A stretch of 64,000 nucleotides of DNA from Streptomyces sp. NBC_00370 (GTDB lineage: Bacteria; Actinomycetota; Actinomycetes; Streptomycetales; Streptomycetaceae). This document shows, piece by piece, positions 7,072 to 15,458 of this stretch. The DNA is taken from assembly GCF_036084755.1 (NCBI RefSeq), contig NZ_CP107968.1:5418501-5482500 (forward strand), written 5' to 3'. The position numbers and the translations under genes are program-made. Each line of letters opens with the position of its first letter. Positions within the stretch are counted from its first letter, which is position 1. The notes under the pieces were generated by a model that saw nothing but the letters and a program-made list of their open reading frames with translations, was not told where the DNA came from and did no database searches.

Positions 7072-7716
7072 ATGACGACCCCCGACCCCACCCCCACGCC
7101 GACCTACGCCGACCGCGTCTTCCGGTCCGGTGCCGGGATCGCCGGGGGTGTGCTGTTGCTTGTGCTCGCGTTCTGGCTCGGGGGTGACGCGCTCGTTCGG
7201 GGGACCGGGCGGGCCCCGTGGATCGCGCTCGCCGGGCTGATCTTCGCCGTGCCGCTGATCTTCGCGTACACGCTGCGCCCCGCCGTCTTCGCCGGTGCCG
7301 ATCTGCTGCGGATCCGTAACCCGTTCCGCAGCATCACCGTCCCGTGGGCCGCCGTCACCGGCGTGGAGGCGCGGTACACGACCGACGTGCAGGTCGAGGG
7401 CGGCCGGTTCCCGATGTGGGCCGTGCCCGTCTCGCTGCGGCAGCGCAAGCGCGCGTCGCGGCGCCAGGCGCGGGCCCCGCGGGACGTTCCGCAGGACCCG
7501 TACAACAGGACGTCCGTGCGGCCTCGGATCGACCACGCCGCCCAGGCGCAGCTCGCGCTCGCCGACCAGGCCGTGGTCGAGCTGCGCCTGCTCGCCGAGC
7601 AGGGGGCCGAGCGGCCCGGCGCGCAGGGCGCTCCGGTGGTGCGCTGGGCGTACGAGCTGATCGCGCCGAGCGTCGCCGGGCTCATCGTCATGATCGTGCT
7701 GTTCGTCACGGGCTGA
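7072..7716 (+). CDS. PH-domain membrane protein
   Basis: A 214-aa inner-membrane protein. Two N-terminal transmembrane segments (about residues 21-38 and 47-65) are followed by a bacterial PH-like domain (bPH6 type; GADLLRIRNPFRSITVPWAAVTGVEA) from about 70 to 110. A basic stretch (SLRQRKRASRRQAR) comes next, and a last transmembrane segment lies near 195-212. Role unknown; such proteins may scaffold membrane complexes. Possibly leaderless: CAGAAT stands 6 nt before the ATG. It is convergent with the mutase gene. Confidence 0.78.
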   Translation: MTTPDPTPTPTYADRVFRSGAGIAGGVLLLVLAFWLGGDALVRGTGRAPWIALAGLIFAVPLIFAYTLRPAVFAGADLLRIRNPFRSITVPWAAVTGVEARYTTDVQVEGGRFPMWAVPVSLRQRKRASRRQARAPRDVPQDPYNRTSVRPRIDHAAQAQLALADQAVVELRLLAEQGAERPGAQGAPVVRWAYELIAPSVAGLIVMIVLFVTG

Positions 7717-7737
7717 GCCACAGCCCGGGGCCTCCGG

Positions 7738-9387
7738 TCAGAGACCGGCCGCCGCCGACAGGTCCCGCTTCAGCCCGGCGAGTACCTCAGCCGCAGCCGC
7801 CCTGACCGTGTCGAGTTCGCTCGCCGCCGCCACCGGGACCACCACCTCCAGGTAGCACTTGATCTTCGGCTCCGTCCCGCTGGGACGGACGATGACCCGG
7901 GCCCGGTACGTGCCCTCCAGGTGGTAGCGCAGCCCGTCCGTGGGCGGCAGCTCCGGCGTGCCCTCGGCCAGGTCCTCCGCCGAGACGACCCGCAGCCCCG
8001 CCAGCTCCGTCGGCGGCCGCTCGCGGAGCCTGCGCATCGCGTCGGCGATCAGCGACAGGTCCTTGACCCGGACGGCGAGCTGGCCGGTGGCGTGCAGGCC
8101 GTGCGTGACGGCGAGGTCGTCGAGGAGATCGGTCAGCGTACGGTCGGCCTGCTTGAGCTCCGAGGCGAGTTCGGCGACGAGCAGCGCCGCCGTGATGCCG
8201 TCCTTGTCGCGTACGCCGTCGGGGTCGACGCAGTACCCGAGCGCCTCCTCGTACCCGTACCGCAGCCCCTCGACGCGGGCGATCCACTTGAAGCCGGTCA
8301 GCGTCTCCTCGTACCCGAGCCCGGCGGCCGACGCGATCCGGCCGAGGAGCGAGGACGAGACGATCGACTCGGCGAAGGTGCCGGTCACACCCTTGTGGAC
8401 GAGATGCGCCGCGAGCAGCGCGCCCACCTCGTCGCCGCTGAGGCTGCGCCAGCCGGCCTCGGCCGTGTCGTCGGGGACGGCGACGGCGCAGCGGTCGGCG
8501 TCCGGGTCGTTGGCGATGATCAGGTCGGGACGCGCGGCGCGGGCCGTGGCGAACGCCAGGTCCATGGCGCCCGGCTCCTCCGGGTTGGGGAAGGCGACCG
8601 TCGGGAAGGCCGGGTCCGGCTCGGACTGCTCGGCCACCAGCACCGGTTCCGGGAAACCGGCCCGTGCGAAGGCCGCGAGGAACGTCTCCGTGCCGACGCC
8701 GTGCATCGCCGTGTGGACGACGCGCGCGGTGCGGGGTGTGCCGGGCGTCAGGACCGAGCCCGCGCGCTCCAGATAGGCCGTCAGGACGTCCTCACCGAGG
8801 GTCTCCCAGCCGTCGTCGGGCCGCGCGACCGTGTCCAGCGCGCCGATCGCCGCGATGGCCGCCGCGATCTCGCCGTCGGCGGGCGGCACGATCTGGGAGC
8901 CGCCGGCGAGGTAGACCTTGTAGCCGTTGTCCCGGGGCGGGTTGTGGCTCGCCGTGACCTCGACGCCCGCCACGGCGCCCAAGTGCTGTACGGCGAAGGC
9001 CAGTACGGGGGTGGGCAGTGCGCGGGGGAAGACGGCGGCGCGCAGCCCGGCGCCGGTCATCACGGCCGCGGTGTCCCGCGCGAAGTCGGCGGACTTGTAC
9101 CGCGCGTCGTAGCCGACGACGACCAGCCCGCCGCCGTCGCCACGGGCCTTGAGGTACGCGGCGAGTCCGGCCGCCGCCCTGATGACGACGGCGCGGTTCA
9201 TCCGCATGGGCCCGGCGCCCAGCTCGCCGCGCAGCCCTGCCGTACCGAACTGCAGTGTCCCGGCGAACCGTTCGGCGAGGGCGTCGAGATCCCCCGCGTC
9301 GATGATCCGGCCCAGTTCCTCGCGGGTGTCGCTGTCCGGGTCCTCGGCCTGCCAGGCCCTGGCTCGCGCGACGATGTCCTGCTGCAC
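7738..9387 (-). CDS. Phospho-sugar mutase (phosphohexomutase family)
   Basis: A 549-aa alpha-D-phosphohexomutase of the PgmB/PGM2 class, interconverting sugar 1- and 6- (or pentose 1- and 5-) phosphates. The catalytic serine is in TASHNPPRDNGYKVY, the metal loop in IANDPDADRCAV, the sugar-binding loop in EEALGY and the phosphate-binding RPSGTEPKIK near the C-terminus. GTG 9387 is chosen because GAGGAGG precedes it at good spacing; an ATG at 9429 lacks such a site. Lying beside purine nucleoside phosphorylase and near deoC, it may work as a phosphopentomutase in nucleoside breakdown (inference). Confidence 0.87.
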   Translation of the reverse strand: MQQDIVARARAWQAEDPDSDTREELGRIIDAGDLDALAERFAGTLQFGTAGLRGELGAGPMRMNRAVVIRAAAGLAAYLKARGDGGGLVVVGYDARYKSADFARDTAAVMTGAGLRAAVFPRALPTPVLAFAVQHLGAVAGVEVTASHNPPRDNGYKVYLAGGSQIVPPADGEIAAAIAAIGALDTVARPDDGWETLGEDVLTAYLERAGSVLTPGTPRTARVVHTAMHGVGTETFLAAFARAGFPEPVLVAEQSEPDPAFPTVAFPNPEEPGAMDLAFATARAARPDLIIANDPDADRCAVAVPDDTAEAGWRSLSGDEVGALLAAHLVHKGVTGTFAESIVSSSLLGRIASAAGLGYEETLTGFKWIARVEGLRYGYEEALGYCVDPDGVRDKDGITAALLVAELASELKQADRTLTDLLDDLAVTHGLHATGQLAVRVKDLSLIADAMRRLRERPPTELAGLRVVSAEDLAEGTPELPPTDGLRYHLEGTYRARVIVRPSGTEPKIKCYLEVVVPVAAASELDTVRAAAAEVLAGLKRDLSAAAGL

Positions 9388-9527
9388 GACGGTGAAGCCT
9401 CCTCGCGCCCGCTCGGGCGCCGCTCGCAAGTGGCCCGGTGTTCGTCCCTGCCCGGACCCGATGTCATTCCCCGCCGGGGCCGCTTCAGACCCCTCCGGAG
9501 CCGGTCTTCGGACCTGTTCGGGGTTCT

Positions 9528-10358
9528 TCAGACCCGTTCGAGCACCTTGGCCAGCAGGGCGCCCATCTGCTTGGCCGAGTCGCGTCCCGCCTGCAGGACC
9601 TCCTCGTGGTTGAGCGGCTGTCCCGAGAGACCCGCCGCCAGGTTCGTCACCAGCGAGATGCCCAGCACCTCGGCGCCCGCCTCACGCGCGGCGATGGCCT
9701 CAAGGACCGTGGACATGCCCACCAGGTCGCCGCCCATCACCCGGACCATGTTGATCTCGGCGGGCGTCTCGTAGTGCGGGCCGGGGAACTGGACGTACAC
9801 GCCCTCTTCGAGCGCGGGGTCGATCTCCTTGCACAGCGCGCGCAGCCGCGGCGAGTACAGGTCCGTGAGGTCGACGAAGTTGGCGCCGACGATGGGGGAG
9901 ACCCCGGTCAGATTGATGTGGTCGCTGATCAGCACCGGCTGGCCCGGGCGCATGCCCTCGCGGAGCCCGCCGCAGCCGTTGGTCAGCACGACGGACTTGC
10001 AGCCCGCGGCGACCGCCGTCCGCACCCCGTGCGCCACGGCGGCGACGCCCCGGCCCTCGTAGTAGTGCGTGCGGCCGAGGAAGACCAGCGCGCGCTTGTC
10101 GGCGATGCGGTACGAGCGGATCGTGCCGCCGTGCCCCTCGACGGCGGGCGCGGGGAACCCCGGCAGCTCCGTGACGGGGAACTCGGCCTCGGGGGTGCCC
10201 AGCGCGTCGACGGCCGGTGCCCAGCCGGACCCCATCACCAGCGCGATGTCATGGGTCTGCGCGCCGGACAGCTCGCGCAGGCGCGCGGCGGCTCCGTCGG
10301 CGGCGGTGTAAGGGTCGGCGGGGCCCTCGGCGAAGGCCGGAATAACAGATGCGTTCAC
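9528..10358 (-). CDS. Purine-nucleoside phosphorylase
   Basis: Trimeric-type (class II) purine nucleoside phosphorylase, 276 aa, cleaving purine (deoxy)nucleosides with phosphate to base and (deoxy)ribose-1-phosphate. Landmarks are VMGSGWAP near residue 42, GHGGTIRSY, FLGRTHYYEGRG, LTNGCGGLREG and GDLVGMSTVLEAI with the ribose-binding Met/Ser. The gene lies 141 bp upstream of the mutase gene on the same strand, and its product would be the mutase's substrate. Confidence 0.9.
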   Translation of the reverse strand: MNASVIPAFAEGPADPYTAADGAAARLRELSGAQTHDIALVMGSGWAPAVDALGTPEAEFPVTELPGFPAPAVEGHGGTIRSYRIADKRALVFLGRTHYYEGRGVAAVAHGVRTAVAAGCKSVVLTNGCGGLREGMRPGQPVLISDHINLTGVSPIVGANFVDLTDLYSPRLRALCKEIDPALEEGVYVQFPGPHYETPAEINMVRVMGGDLVGMSTVLEAIAAREAGAEVLGISLVTNLAAGLSGQPLNHEEVLQAGRDSAKQMGALLAKVLERV

Positions 10359-10471
10359 GCGGATGAGGGTAGCCGGTCATGCCCTACGCGCGTAGATGAT
10401 GGCCGCACGTACTTCGGATCGTTGTGTTGTCGTTTCCTACAAGCGCCCGCGAAACCGCTGACGGACCCGCC

Positions 10472-10909
10472 TCAGCAGGGGCGTTTGCGCAGCTCCATCA
10501 CATAGTCGTGCGGGGCGCCCGCCGAGTCGGCGGCGTCGGCCAGCTCGCCCAGGTAGCGGGCCGAAGGCAGCCCGCCCTCGTACCCGTTGAGCACGTACAG
10601 CCAGGCCGGCTCCTCGCCGTCCAGCGTGTCGACCCGCACCCGCATCCGGCGGTAGATGTCGAGGCCGACACCCTCCCAGCGGTCCATCGAGTCCTCGTCC
10701 ATGGGGGCGATGTCGTACAGCGCGACGAAGACCTGCGAGCGCGGCGCCTCCACGATCGTGGCCAGCGCGCCCTCCCAGCCCATCTGCTCGCCGCCGAAGG
10801 TGAGCCGCCAGCCGTTGAGCCAGCCGGTACCGCGCAACGGGGAGTGCGGGGCGCGGCGGGACATCAGCCGCGCGTCGAGGTTGCCGGCGTACGCGGCGTA
10901 GAGCGACAT
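10472..10909 (-). CDS. Gamma-glutamylcyclotransferase-like protein
   Basis: A 145-aa protein of the gamma-glutamyl cyclotransferase fold: the N-terminal YAAYAGNLDARLMSRRAP matches the substrate loop (YGSNL-type), and the catalytic acid is expected in the MDEDSMDRWEGVG segment near residue 80. It may cleave gamma-glutamyl peptides or amines; the substrate is unknown. The ATG at 10909 matches the family start. Divergent from the flavoprotein gene with about 136 bp between starts. Confidence 0.78.
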   Translation of the reverse strand: MSLYAAYAGNLDARLMSRRAPHSPLRGTGWLNGWRLTFGGEQMGWEGALATIVEAPRSQVFVALYDIAPMDEDSMDRWEGVGLDIYRRMRVRVDTLDGEEPAWLYVLNGYEGGLPSARYLGELADAADSAGAPHDYVMELRKRPC

Positions 10910-11045
10910 GGGGTCGAGGGTACGGGAGGTACGGCCGGGGTGCCCGGACCCCCGGATGGTGGGACCCGGGGCGAAGCTACTTGAAGCGTGCGGGACAATG
11001 GAGTACGAACTGCATCCCGAAAGACAACCCGAGGCGGACGTTTTC

Positions 11046-12485
11046 GTGACCCGGATCGTGATCATCGGTGGCGGACCCGGCGGCTACGAGGCGGCGCTGG
11101 TCGGCTGCCAGCTCGGCGCCGAGGTGACCGTCGTCGACATGGACGGACTCGGCGGCGCCTCGGTGCTCACCGACTGCGTGCCGTCGAAGACCCTGATCGC
11201 GACGGCCGAGGTGATGACGTCCTTCGACTCCTCGTACGAGGAGCTGGGCATCATCGTGGCCGACGACACACCGCCTCTCGAGCAGGCGGCCCGGGTCGTC
11301 GGCGTCGACCTCGGCAAGGTCAACCGGCGGGTGAAGCGCCTCGCGCTCGCCCAGTCCCACGACATCACCGCTTCCGTGACCCGGGCCGGCGCCCGGGTGC
11401 TGCGCGGCCGGGGCAGGCTCGACGGACGGCAGGCGGTGGACGGCTCGCGGCAGGTGATCGTGACGTCCCCGGAGGGTACGGAGGAGTCGCTGACCGCCGA
11501 CGCGGTGCTGATCGCGACCGGCGCGCACCCCCGGGAGATCGTGGACGCGCAGCCCGACGGCGAGCGCATCCTCAACTGGACCCAGGTGTACGACCTGGAG
11601 GAGCTGCCCGAAGAGCTGATCGTGGTCGGTTCGGGCGTCACCGGCGCCGAGTTCGCCGGTGCCTACCAGGCGCTCGGCTCGCGCGTCACGCTCGTCTCCT
11701 CGCGCGACCGGGTGCTGCCGGGCGAGGACCCGGACGCGGCGGCCGTCCTGGAGGACGTCTTCCGGCGGCGCGGCATGAACGTGATGTCCCGCTCCCGCGC
11801 CCAGTCGGCCAAGCGCGTCGGCGACCGCGTGGAGGTCACCCTCTCCGACGGCCGGGTCATCTCGGGCTCGCACTGTCTGATGGCGGTCGGCGCGATCCCC
11901 AACACCGCCGACATGGGCCTGGACGGCGCGGGGGTCAAGGTCAAGGAGTCGGGACACATCAAGACCGACCGGGTCTCGCGCACGTCGGCGCCCGGCGTGT
12001 ACGCGGCGGGTGACGTCACCGGCATCTTCGCGTTGGCGTCCGTCGCCGCCATGCAGGGCCGGATCGCGATGTACCACTTCCTCGGTGACGCGGTCGCCCC
12101 GCTCAACCTCAAGACCGTCTCGTCGAACGTCTTCACCGACCCGGAGATCGCCACCGTCGGTTACAGCCAGTCGGACGTCGACAGTGGCCGGATCGACGCC
12201 AGGGTCGTCAAGCTGCCGCTGCTGCGCAACCCGCGCGCCAAGATGCAGGGCATCAGGGACGGCTTCGTGAAGATCTTCGCCCGGCCGGGTACGGAGATCG
12301 TGGTCGGCGGGGTCGTCGTCGCCCCCCGTGCGAGTGAGCTGATCCATCCCATCTCGATCGCTGTCGACAACAATCTGACCGTCGAACAGATCGCGAACGC
12401 CTTCACCGTGTACCCGTCGCTTTCGGGTTCGATCGCCGAAGTGGCACGGCAGTTGCACACGCGGAAGACGGTGGAAGAAGTCTGA
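11046..12485 (+). CDS. NAD(P)H-quinone dehydrogenase, LpdA-like flavoprotein
   Basis: A 479-aa FAD-dependent pyridine nucleotide oxidoreductase. The FAD site IGGGPGGYEAA is at residues 6-16, the second Rossmann motif in VVGSGVTGAEFAG, and AAGDVTG near 325. The usual disulfide pair CxxxxC is not intact: the motif reads GASVLTDCVPSK, with only the second cysteine. It is therefore not a true lipoamide dehydrogenase but resembles mycobacterial LpdA, a quinone reductase. GTG 11046 is chosen as start; ATG 10998 would add 16 residues. Confidence 0.84.
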   Translation: MTRIVIIGGGPGGYEAALVGCQLGAEVTVVDMDGLGGASVLTDCVPSKTLIATAEVMTSFDSSYEELGIIVADDTPPLEQAARVVGVDLGKVNRRVKRLALAQSHDITASVTRAGARVLRGRGRLDGRQAVDGSRQVIVTSPEGTEESLTADAVLIATGAHPREIVDAQPDGERILNWTQVYDLEELPEELIVVGSGVTGAEFAGAYQALGSRVTLVSSRDRVLPGEDPDAAAVLEDVFRRRGMNVMSRSRAQSAKRVGDRVEVTLSDGRVISGSHCLMAVGAIPNTADMGLDGAGVKVKESGHIKTDRVSRTSAPGVYAAGDVTGIFALASVAAMQGRIAMYHFLGDAVAPLNLKTVSSNVFTDPEIATVGYSQSDVDSGRIDARVVKLPLLRNPRAKMQGIRDGFVKIFARPGTEIVVGGVVVAPRASELIHPISIAVDNNLTVEQIANAFTVYPSLSGSIAEVARQLHTRKTVEEV

Positions 12486-12595
12486 GTTCACGGCCCGAAA
12501 CGCGTATACCACCGCGTGGTCCGATCTGTGTGCAACTTCTGTAAATCGGCGCAAACTGCTGAAAGCAGACGGTCGTTGGGGTTACTGTCAGTTTC

Positions 12596-13576
12596 GTGTT
12601 CGCTGCAGAACGTCGCCAATTGATCCTCGAAATGGTGCGCGCCAACGGGGCCGTGTCGCTCCGTGAGCTCGCCCGCGTCGTCCAGACCTCCGAAGTGACC
12701 GTACGGCGGGACGTGCGCGCGCTGGAGGCCGAAGGACTCCTCGACCGCAGACACGGCGGTGCGGTATTGCCGGGCGGATTCACGCGAGAATCCGGCTTTC
12801 CGCAAAAGTCCCATCTCGCGACGGCCGAGAAGACGGCCATCGCCGACCTCGCCGCGAGCCTCGTCGAAGAAGGCGAAGCCGTGGTCGTCGGCGCCGGTAC
12901 CACCACGCAGGAGCTGGCCCGCAGGCTCGCGCGTATCCCAGGACTCACCGTCGTCACCAACTCCCTGCTGGTCGCCCAGGCCCTGGCGCACGCCAACCGC
13001 GTCGAGGTCGTCATGACGGGCGGCACGCTGCGCGGCTCGAACTACGCGCTGGTGGGCAGCGGGGCCGAGCAGTCCCTCCAAGGCCTGCGCGTCAGCCGCG
13101 CGTTCCTGTCGGGCAGCGGCCTGACGGCCGAGCGCGGCCTGTCCACCTCCAACATGCTCTCGGCGAGCGTCGACCGCGCGCTGGTGCAGTCGGCGGCCGA
13201 GGTGGTGGTCCTGGCCGACCACACCAAGCTCGGTACGGACACGATGTTCCAGACCGTGCCGACCGACCTGATCAGCAGGCTCGTCACCGACGAGCCGCCG
13301 GCCGGCGACGACCGTGCGGCCACCGAACTCCAGGCGCTGGCCGACCAGGGCGTACAGATCACCGTGCCCGGCGCGGGCGCGACCGGCGGCGGCCCCGGCC
13401 CGGGAGGAGCCCCGACCGACGGCGCACCACCGGGCGCCGCCGCCCGGCGCGGGCGCGACATGCCCCTGCCGGCCCAACGCCGCACCCAGGGCGGCGGTCA
13501 GGGCGTACCGCAGCTGCGCAGCGCGGTACTGGCGACGGAACAGGGCGCCAGGGTGGCCGACCTCCGCCGCCGCTGA
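12596..13576 (+). CDS. DeoR/GlpR-family transcriptional regulator
   Basis: A 326-aa repressor-type protein. The DeoR helix-turn-helix occupies residues 4-58 (LRELARVVQTSEVTVRRDVRA) and the sugar-phosphate sensor domain 75-240 (VVGAGTTTQELAR, MTGGTLRG, VVVLADHTKLG). A Gly/Pro/Ala-rich tail of about 65 residues follows, unusual for the family. It starts with GTG at 12596 in a region with promoter-like AT content. Given neighbouring deoC, mutase and phosphorylase genes, a sugar-phosphate effector of nucleoside breakdown is a reasonable guess, not shown. Confidence 0.85.
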   Translation: MFAAERRQLILEMVRANGAVSLRELARVVQTSEVTVRRDVRALEAEGLLDRRHGGAVLPGGFTRESGFPQKSHLATAEKTAIADLAASLVEEGEAVVVGAGTTTQELARRLARIPGLTVVTNSLLVAQALAHANRVEVVMTGGTLRGSNYALVGSGAEQSLQGLRVSRAFLSGSGLTAERGLSTSNMLSASVDRALVQSAAEVVVLADHTKLGTDTMFQTVPTDLISRLVTDEPPAGDDRAATELQALADQGVQITVPGAGATGGGPGPGGAPTDGAPPGAAARRGRDMPLPAQRRTQGGGQGVPQLRSAVLATEQGARVADLRRR

Positions 13577-13719
13577 CGTTCCTCGTCCGGCGGTCTCGCC
13601 GTCCGGCGCGGGTTGCGGATCGGGTCGCGGTCGCCGTGGTCGTGGTAGTGGTCGCCGTGCGACCGGTGGTCGCTTACCGGGGTGGTTGCGGTTGTCGCCG
13701 GGGGTCGTTCCGGGGTCGT

Positions 13720-13831
13720 GTCCTGCGCTGCATGATTTACGGCGCGTACTCCCGAGACGCGGAGCCACCGCCGAGATGCGCCACAAATCACGCTCTACGC
13801 TCCGGACACCACCCCTGCACAACCCCCTTCA
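13720..13831 (+). repeat. Repeat element A, copy 2 (without B)
   Basis: Second copy of the 112-bp element, same orientation as copy 1. Similarity extends about 40 bp to the left (from 13681). The right flank differs and no B palindrome follows. It fills the space after the DeoR gene. Confidence 0.82.
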
Positions 13832-13867
13832 CCCACCGGCGCCACGGGTCTGGCCGCACGGCTTCGA

Positions 13868-14101
13868 CTACGCCGCCGCCCCCTTGCGGGTCGCGATCTC
13901 CCGTGCGCGCTGTTCCAGGGTGCGGACCGTGCGGGATGTGCGATGGGTGCGGATGCGGGTGCGCATCGTGTCGAAGGGTTCGCCCCCGCGCGAGGACTAC
14001 ACCTGCTCGTAGTCGTCCAGAAAGGGCCCCCACGGTGACGCTTCGGCCAGCTTCAGCGCCTTGACGTAGTAACGCTGGCGGACAGGGTCAGGGGGCTACC
14101 G
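13868..14101 (-). pseudogene. Unrecognised gene remnant with in-frame stop
   Basis: On the minus strand one frame reads RYYVKALKLAEASPWGPF, then DDYEQV, an amber stop at 13999-13997, and continues as EPFDTMRTRIRTHRTSRTV to a stop at 13870-13868. Composition looks protein-like on both sides of the stop, and no start codon or ribosome site fits. Its upstream end merges with the 3' end of the methyltransferase gene. I read it as the decayed 3' part of a gene of unknown family. Confidence 0.35.
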
Positions 14102-14717
14102 CACGAACGAGCATCGTGCCTACGGTCCTGCCTTCCGGCGGGTCGATGACGGATGCGGAAGCACCGGTGAATCCGTGGCCGGTGAGGAGTCGCTCCCATG
14201 CGCTTGGGGTGTGGTCGTGACGCATACCTGCCCTGCCTGGTCGCGGACTCCGACTTCCGGCAGGCAGGTGGGAGAACGCCAGAATGCCGTCCGCTGCCAT
14301 GCGGGCCCGGATCAGTGGGAGCAGAGTCTCCGGATCGACGAACCAGACTGCGCCGAAGATCGAGAGCACGACATCGAATGTCTGGTCCGTCTCGCTCAGG
14401 AACGCCGTCGCCTCCGCCGTGCGGAACTCAAGTCCCGGCAGATCACCCCAGCGCTCCCGTGCCACAGCCTCACGGGCGGGGGCGATGTCCACCCCGAGAC
14501 CGGACGCGCCGAGCGTCACCAGGTGTGCCAGGTTGCTTCCGCTCCCCGAGCCGAGTTCCAACACCCGGCGCCCGGCTACAGGACCTAGAAGAGTCTCGTC
14601 CGGCCCGTGATCGGCGTACTGGGTCCAGTTCAGCCAGGTCGTATCACCCTTGACGTTCTCGGCTCTACGGGGCGTACTCCCGACCGCGTACCTGTCCCAG
14701 GAGTCAGCCACTGACAT
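14088..14717 (-). CDS. SAM-dependent methyltransferase, class I
   Basis: A 209-aa class I methyltransferase. Motif I, VLELGSGSGSNLAHL, lies near residue 54, the acidic residue of motif II in GVDIAPA, and motif IV near FDVVLSIFGAVWFVDP. The substrate cannot be named; the protein resembles methyltransferases of unknown function (Methyltransf_11/25). The ATG at 14717 has AGAGGAA in front. It sits in a disturbed stretch with gene remnants on both sides, hinting at acquisition or local rearrangement. Confidence 0.8.
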   Translation of the reverse strand: MSVADSWDRYAVGSTPRRAENVKGDTTWLNWTQYADHGPDETLLGPVAGRRVLELGSGSGSNLAHLVTLGASGLGVDIAPAREAVARERWGDLPGLEFRTAEATAFLSETDQTFDVVLSIFGAVWFVDPETLLPLIRARMAADGILAFSHLPAGSRSPRPGRAGMRHDHTPSAWERLLTGHGFTGASASVIDPPEGRTVGTMLVRAVAP

Positions 14718-14791
14718 GCGGTGTTCCTCTCCGGGAGCGGGGCCCACCCCCAACGTACGGGGATGAGCCCCAACTCATGTGCTGTTCGGTT

Positions 14792-14974
14792 CTACTTGGG
14801 CGAGTCGTGGCACCCCGCGTGGCACTGGTTGCAGTCGGCCGCACTTCCCATGCCCCACAGGTCGGGGTCGATCTCGAACCCGGCCGCCTTGATGGCCTTG
14901 ATCGTCTGCTCCAGGACGAGCGGGCCACCGCTCTTGGGATCATGCCCGTCCCGCGTCACCTCGTCGTCGGTCAC
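14792..14974 (-). CDS. Short Cys/His-rich hypothetical protein
   Basis: A 60-aa reading frame from GTG 14974, with protein-like sequence (GGPLVLEQTIKAIKAAGFEI) and a C-terminal CNQCHAGCH cluster that could bind metal. The Shine-Dalgarno is weak and the frame stays open further upstream without a better start, so this may be the 3' end of a longer, truncated gene. No family recognised. Confidence 0.4.
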   Translation of the reverse strand: MTDDEVTRDGHDPKSGGPLVLEQTIKAIKAAGFEIDPDLWGMGSAADCNQCHAGCHDSPK

Positions 14975-15065
14975 GCACAGAACCCCGACCGCCGCCCCCG
15001 GAAGCCAAACGCGTCGCCGCGATGCGGCGCACCGATCCGAGCCCTTGCCGCCGGTCTGCGGCGCG

Positions 15066-15458
15066 ACGGCCGTCCTCCCCTCTTCGCTCGTCCAGCAGGC
15101 CGTCGCCCTGGCCGCGCCGCACGGCGGTGCGGCAGCGGAGGAGGCGGAGCGGTATCTGCGCTGCTGTCTCCAGAGCCATGGATCCGACGCGCACCACGCG
15201 TTCGTACTGGAGCTTTCCGGTGCCGAGACCGGCGCCGTCTGGGCCCGCTGGGAGGCCGGGGCGCCCTCGCGGTTTGTCCTGAAGGTGCTTCCCGACTGCC
15301 CGGCCACGGACCAGGTCACGCACGAGCCGTGCAGCGAGTTCGTCGGCCATCAAGGTGGTCACACGTACCAACTCGCCGACCCGTGCCCCGCTCACGCGAA
15401 GGCCCCGGGCGCGATGCCCGGGGCCTTCGGTGGAAGGGCTGAATCCCTCAGTCCTTGA
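15066..15458 (+). pseudogene. 3' fragment of a conserved hypothetical gene
   Basis: From about 15084 the + strand reads as convincing coding sequence (EEAERYLRCCLQSHGSDAHH, AVWARWEAGAPSRFVLKVLP, HEPCSEFVGHQGGHTYQL). No start codon or ribosome site exists at its 5' end, and the frame runs on through the terminator and into the accA2 3' end. I read it as a truncated gene that lost its 5' end and native stop. Family not recognised. Confidence 0.5.
15397..15429. terminator. Terminator of accA2
   Basis: Perfect 14-bp GC-rich inverted repeat (CGAAGGCCCCGGGC and complement) around a 5-nt loop, 19 bp beyond the accA2 stop. Confidence 0.85.

Noticed and set aside
6929-7074. Small protein encoded in element B (SGRKAKELMRQ start, conserved in both copies)
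   Set aside because: The AAGGAG-to-ATG spacing is only 3 nt, the arms of the palindrome explain the conservation, and the frames diverge after about 25 codons.
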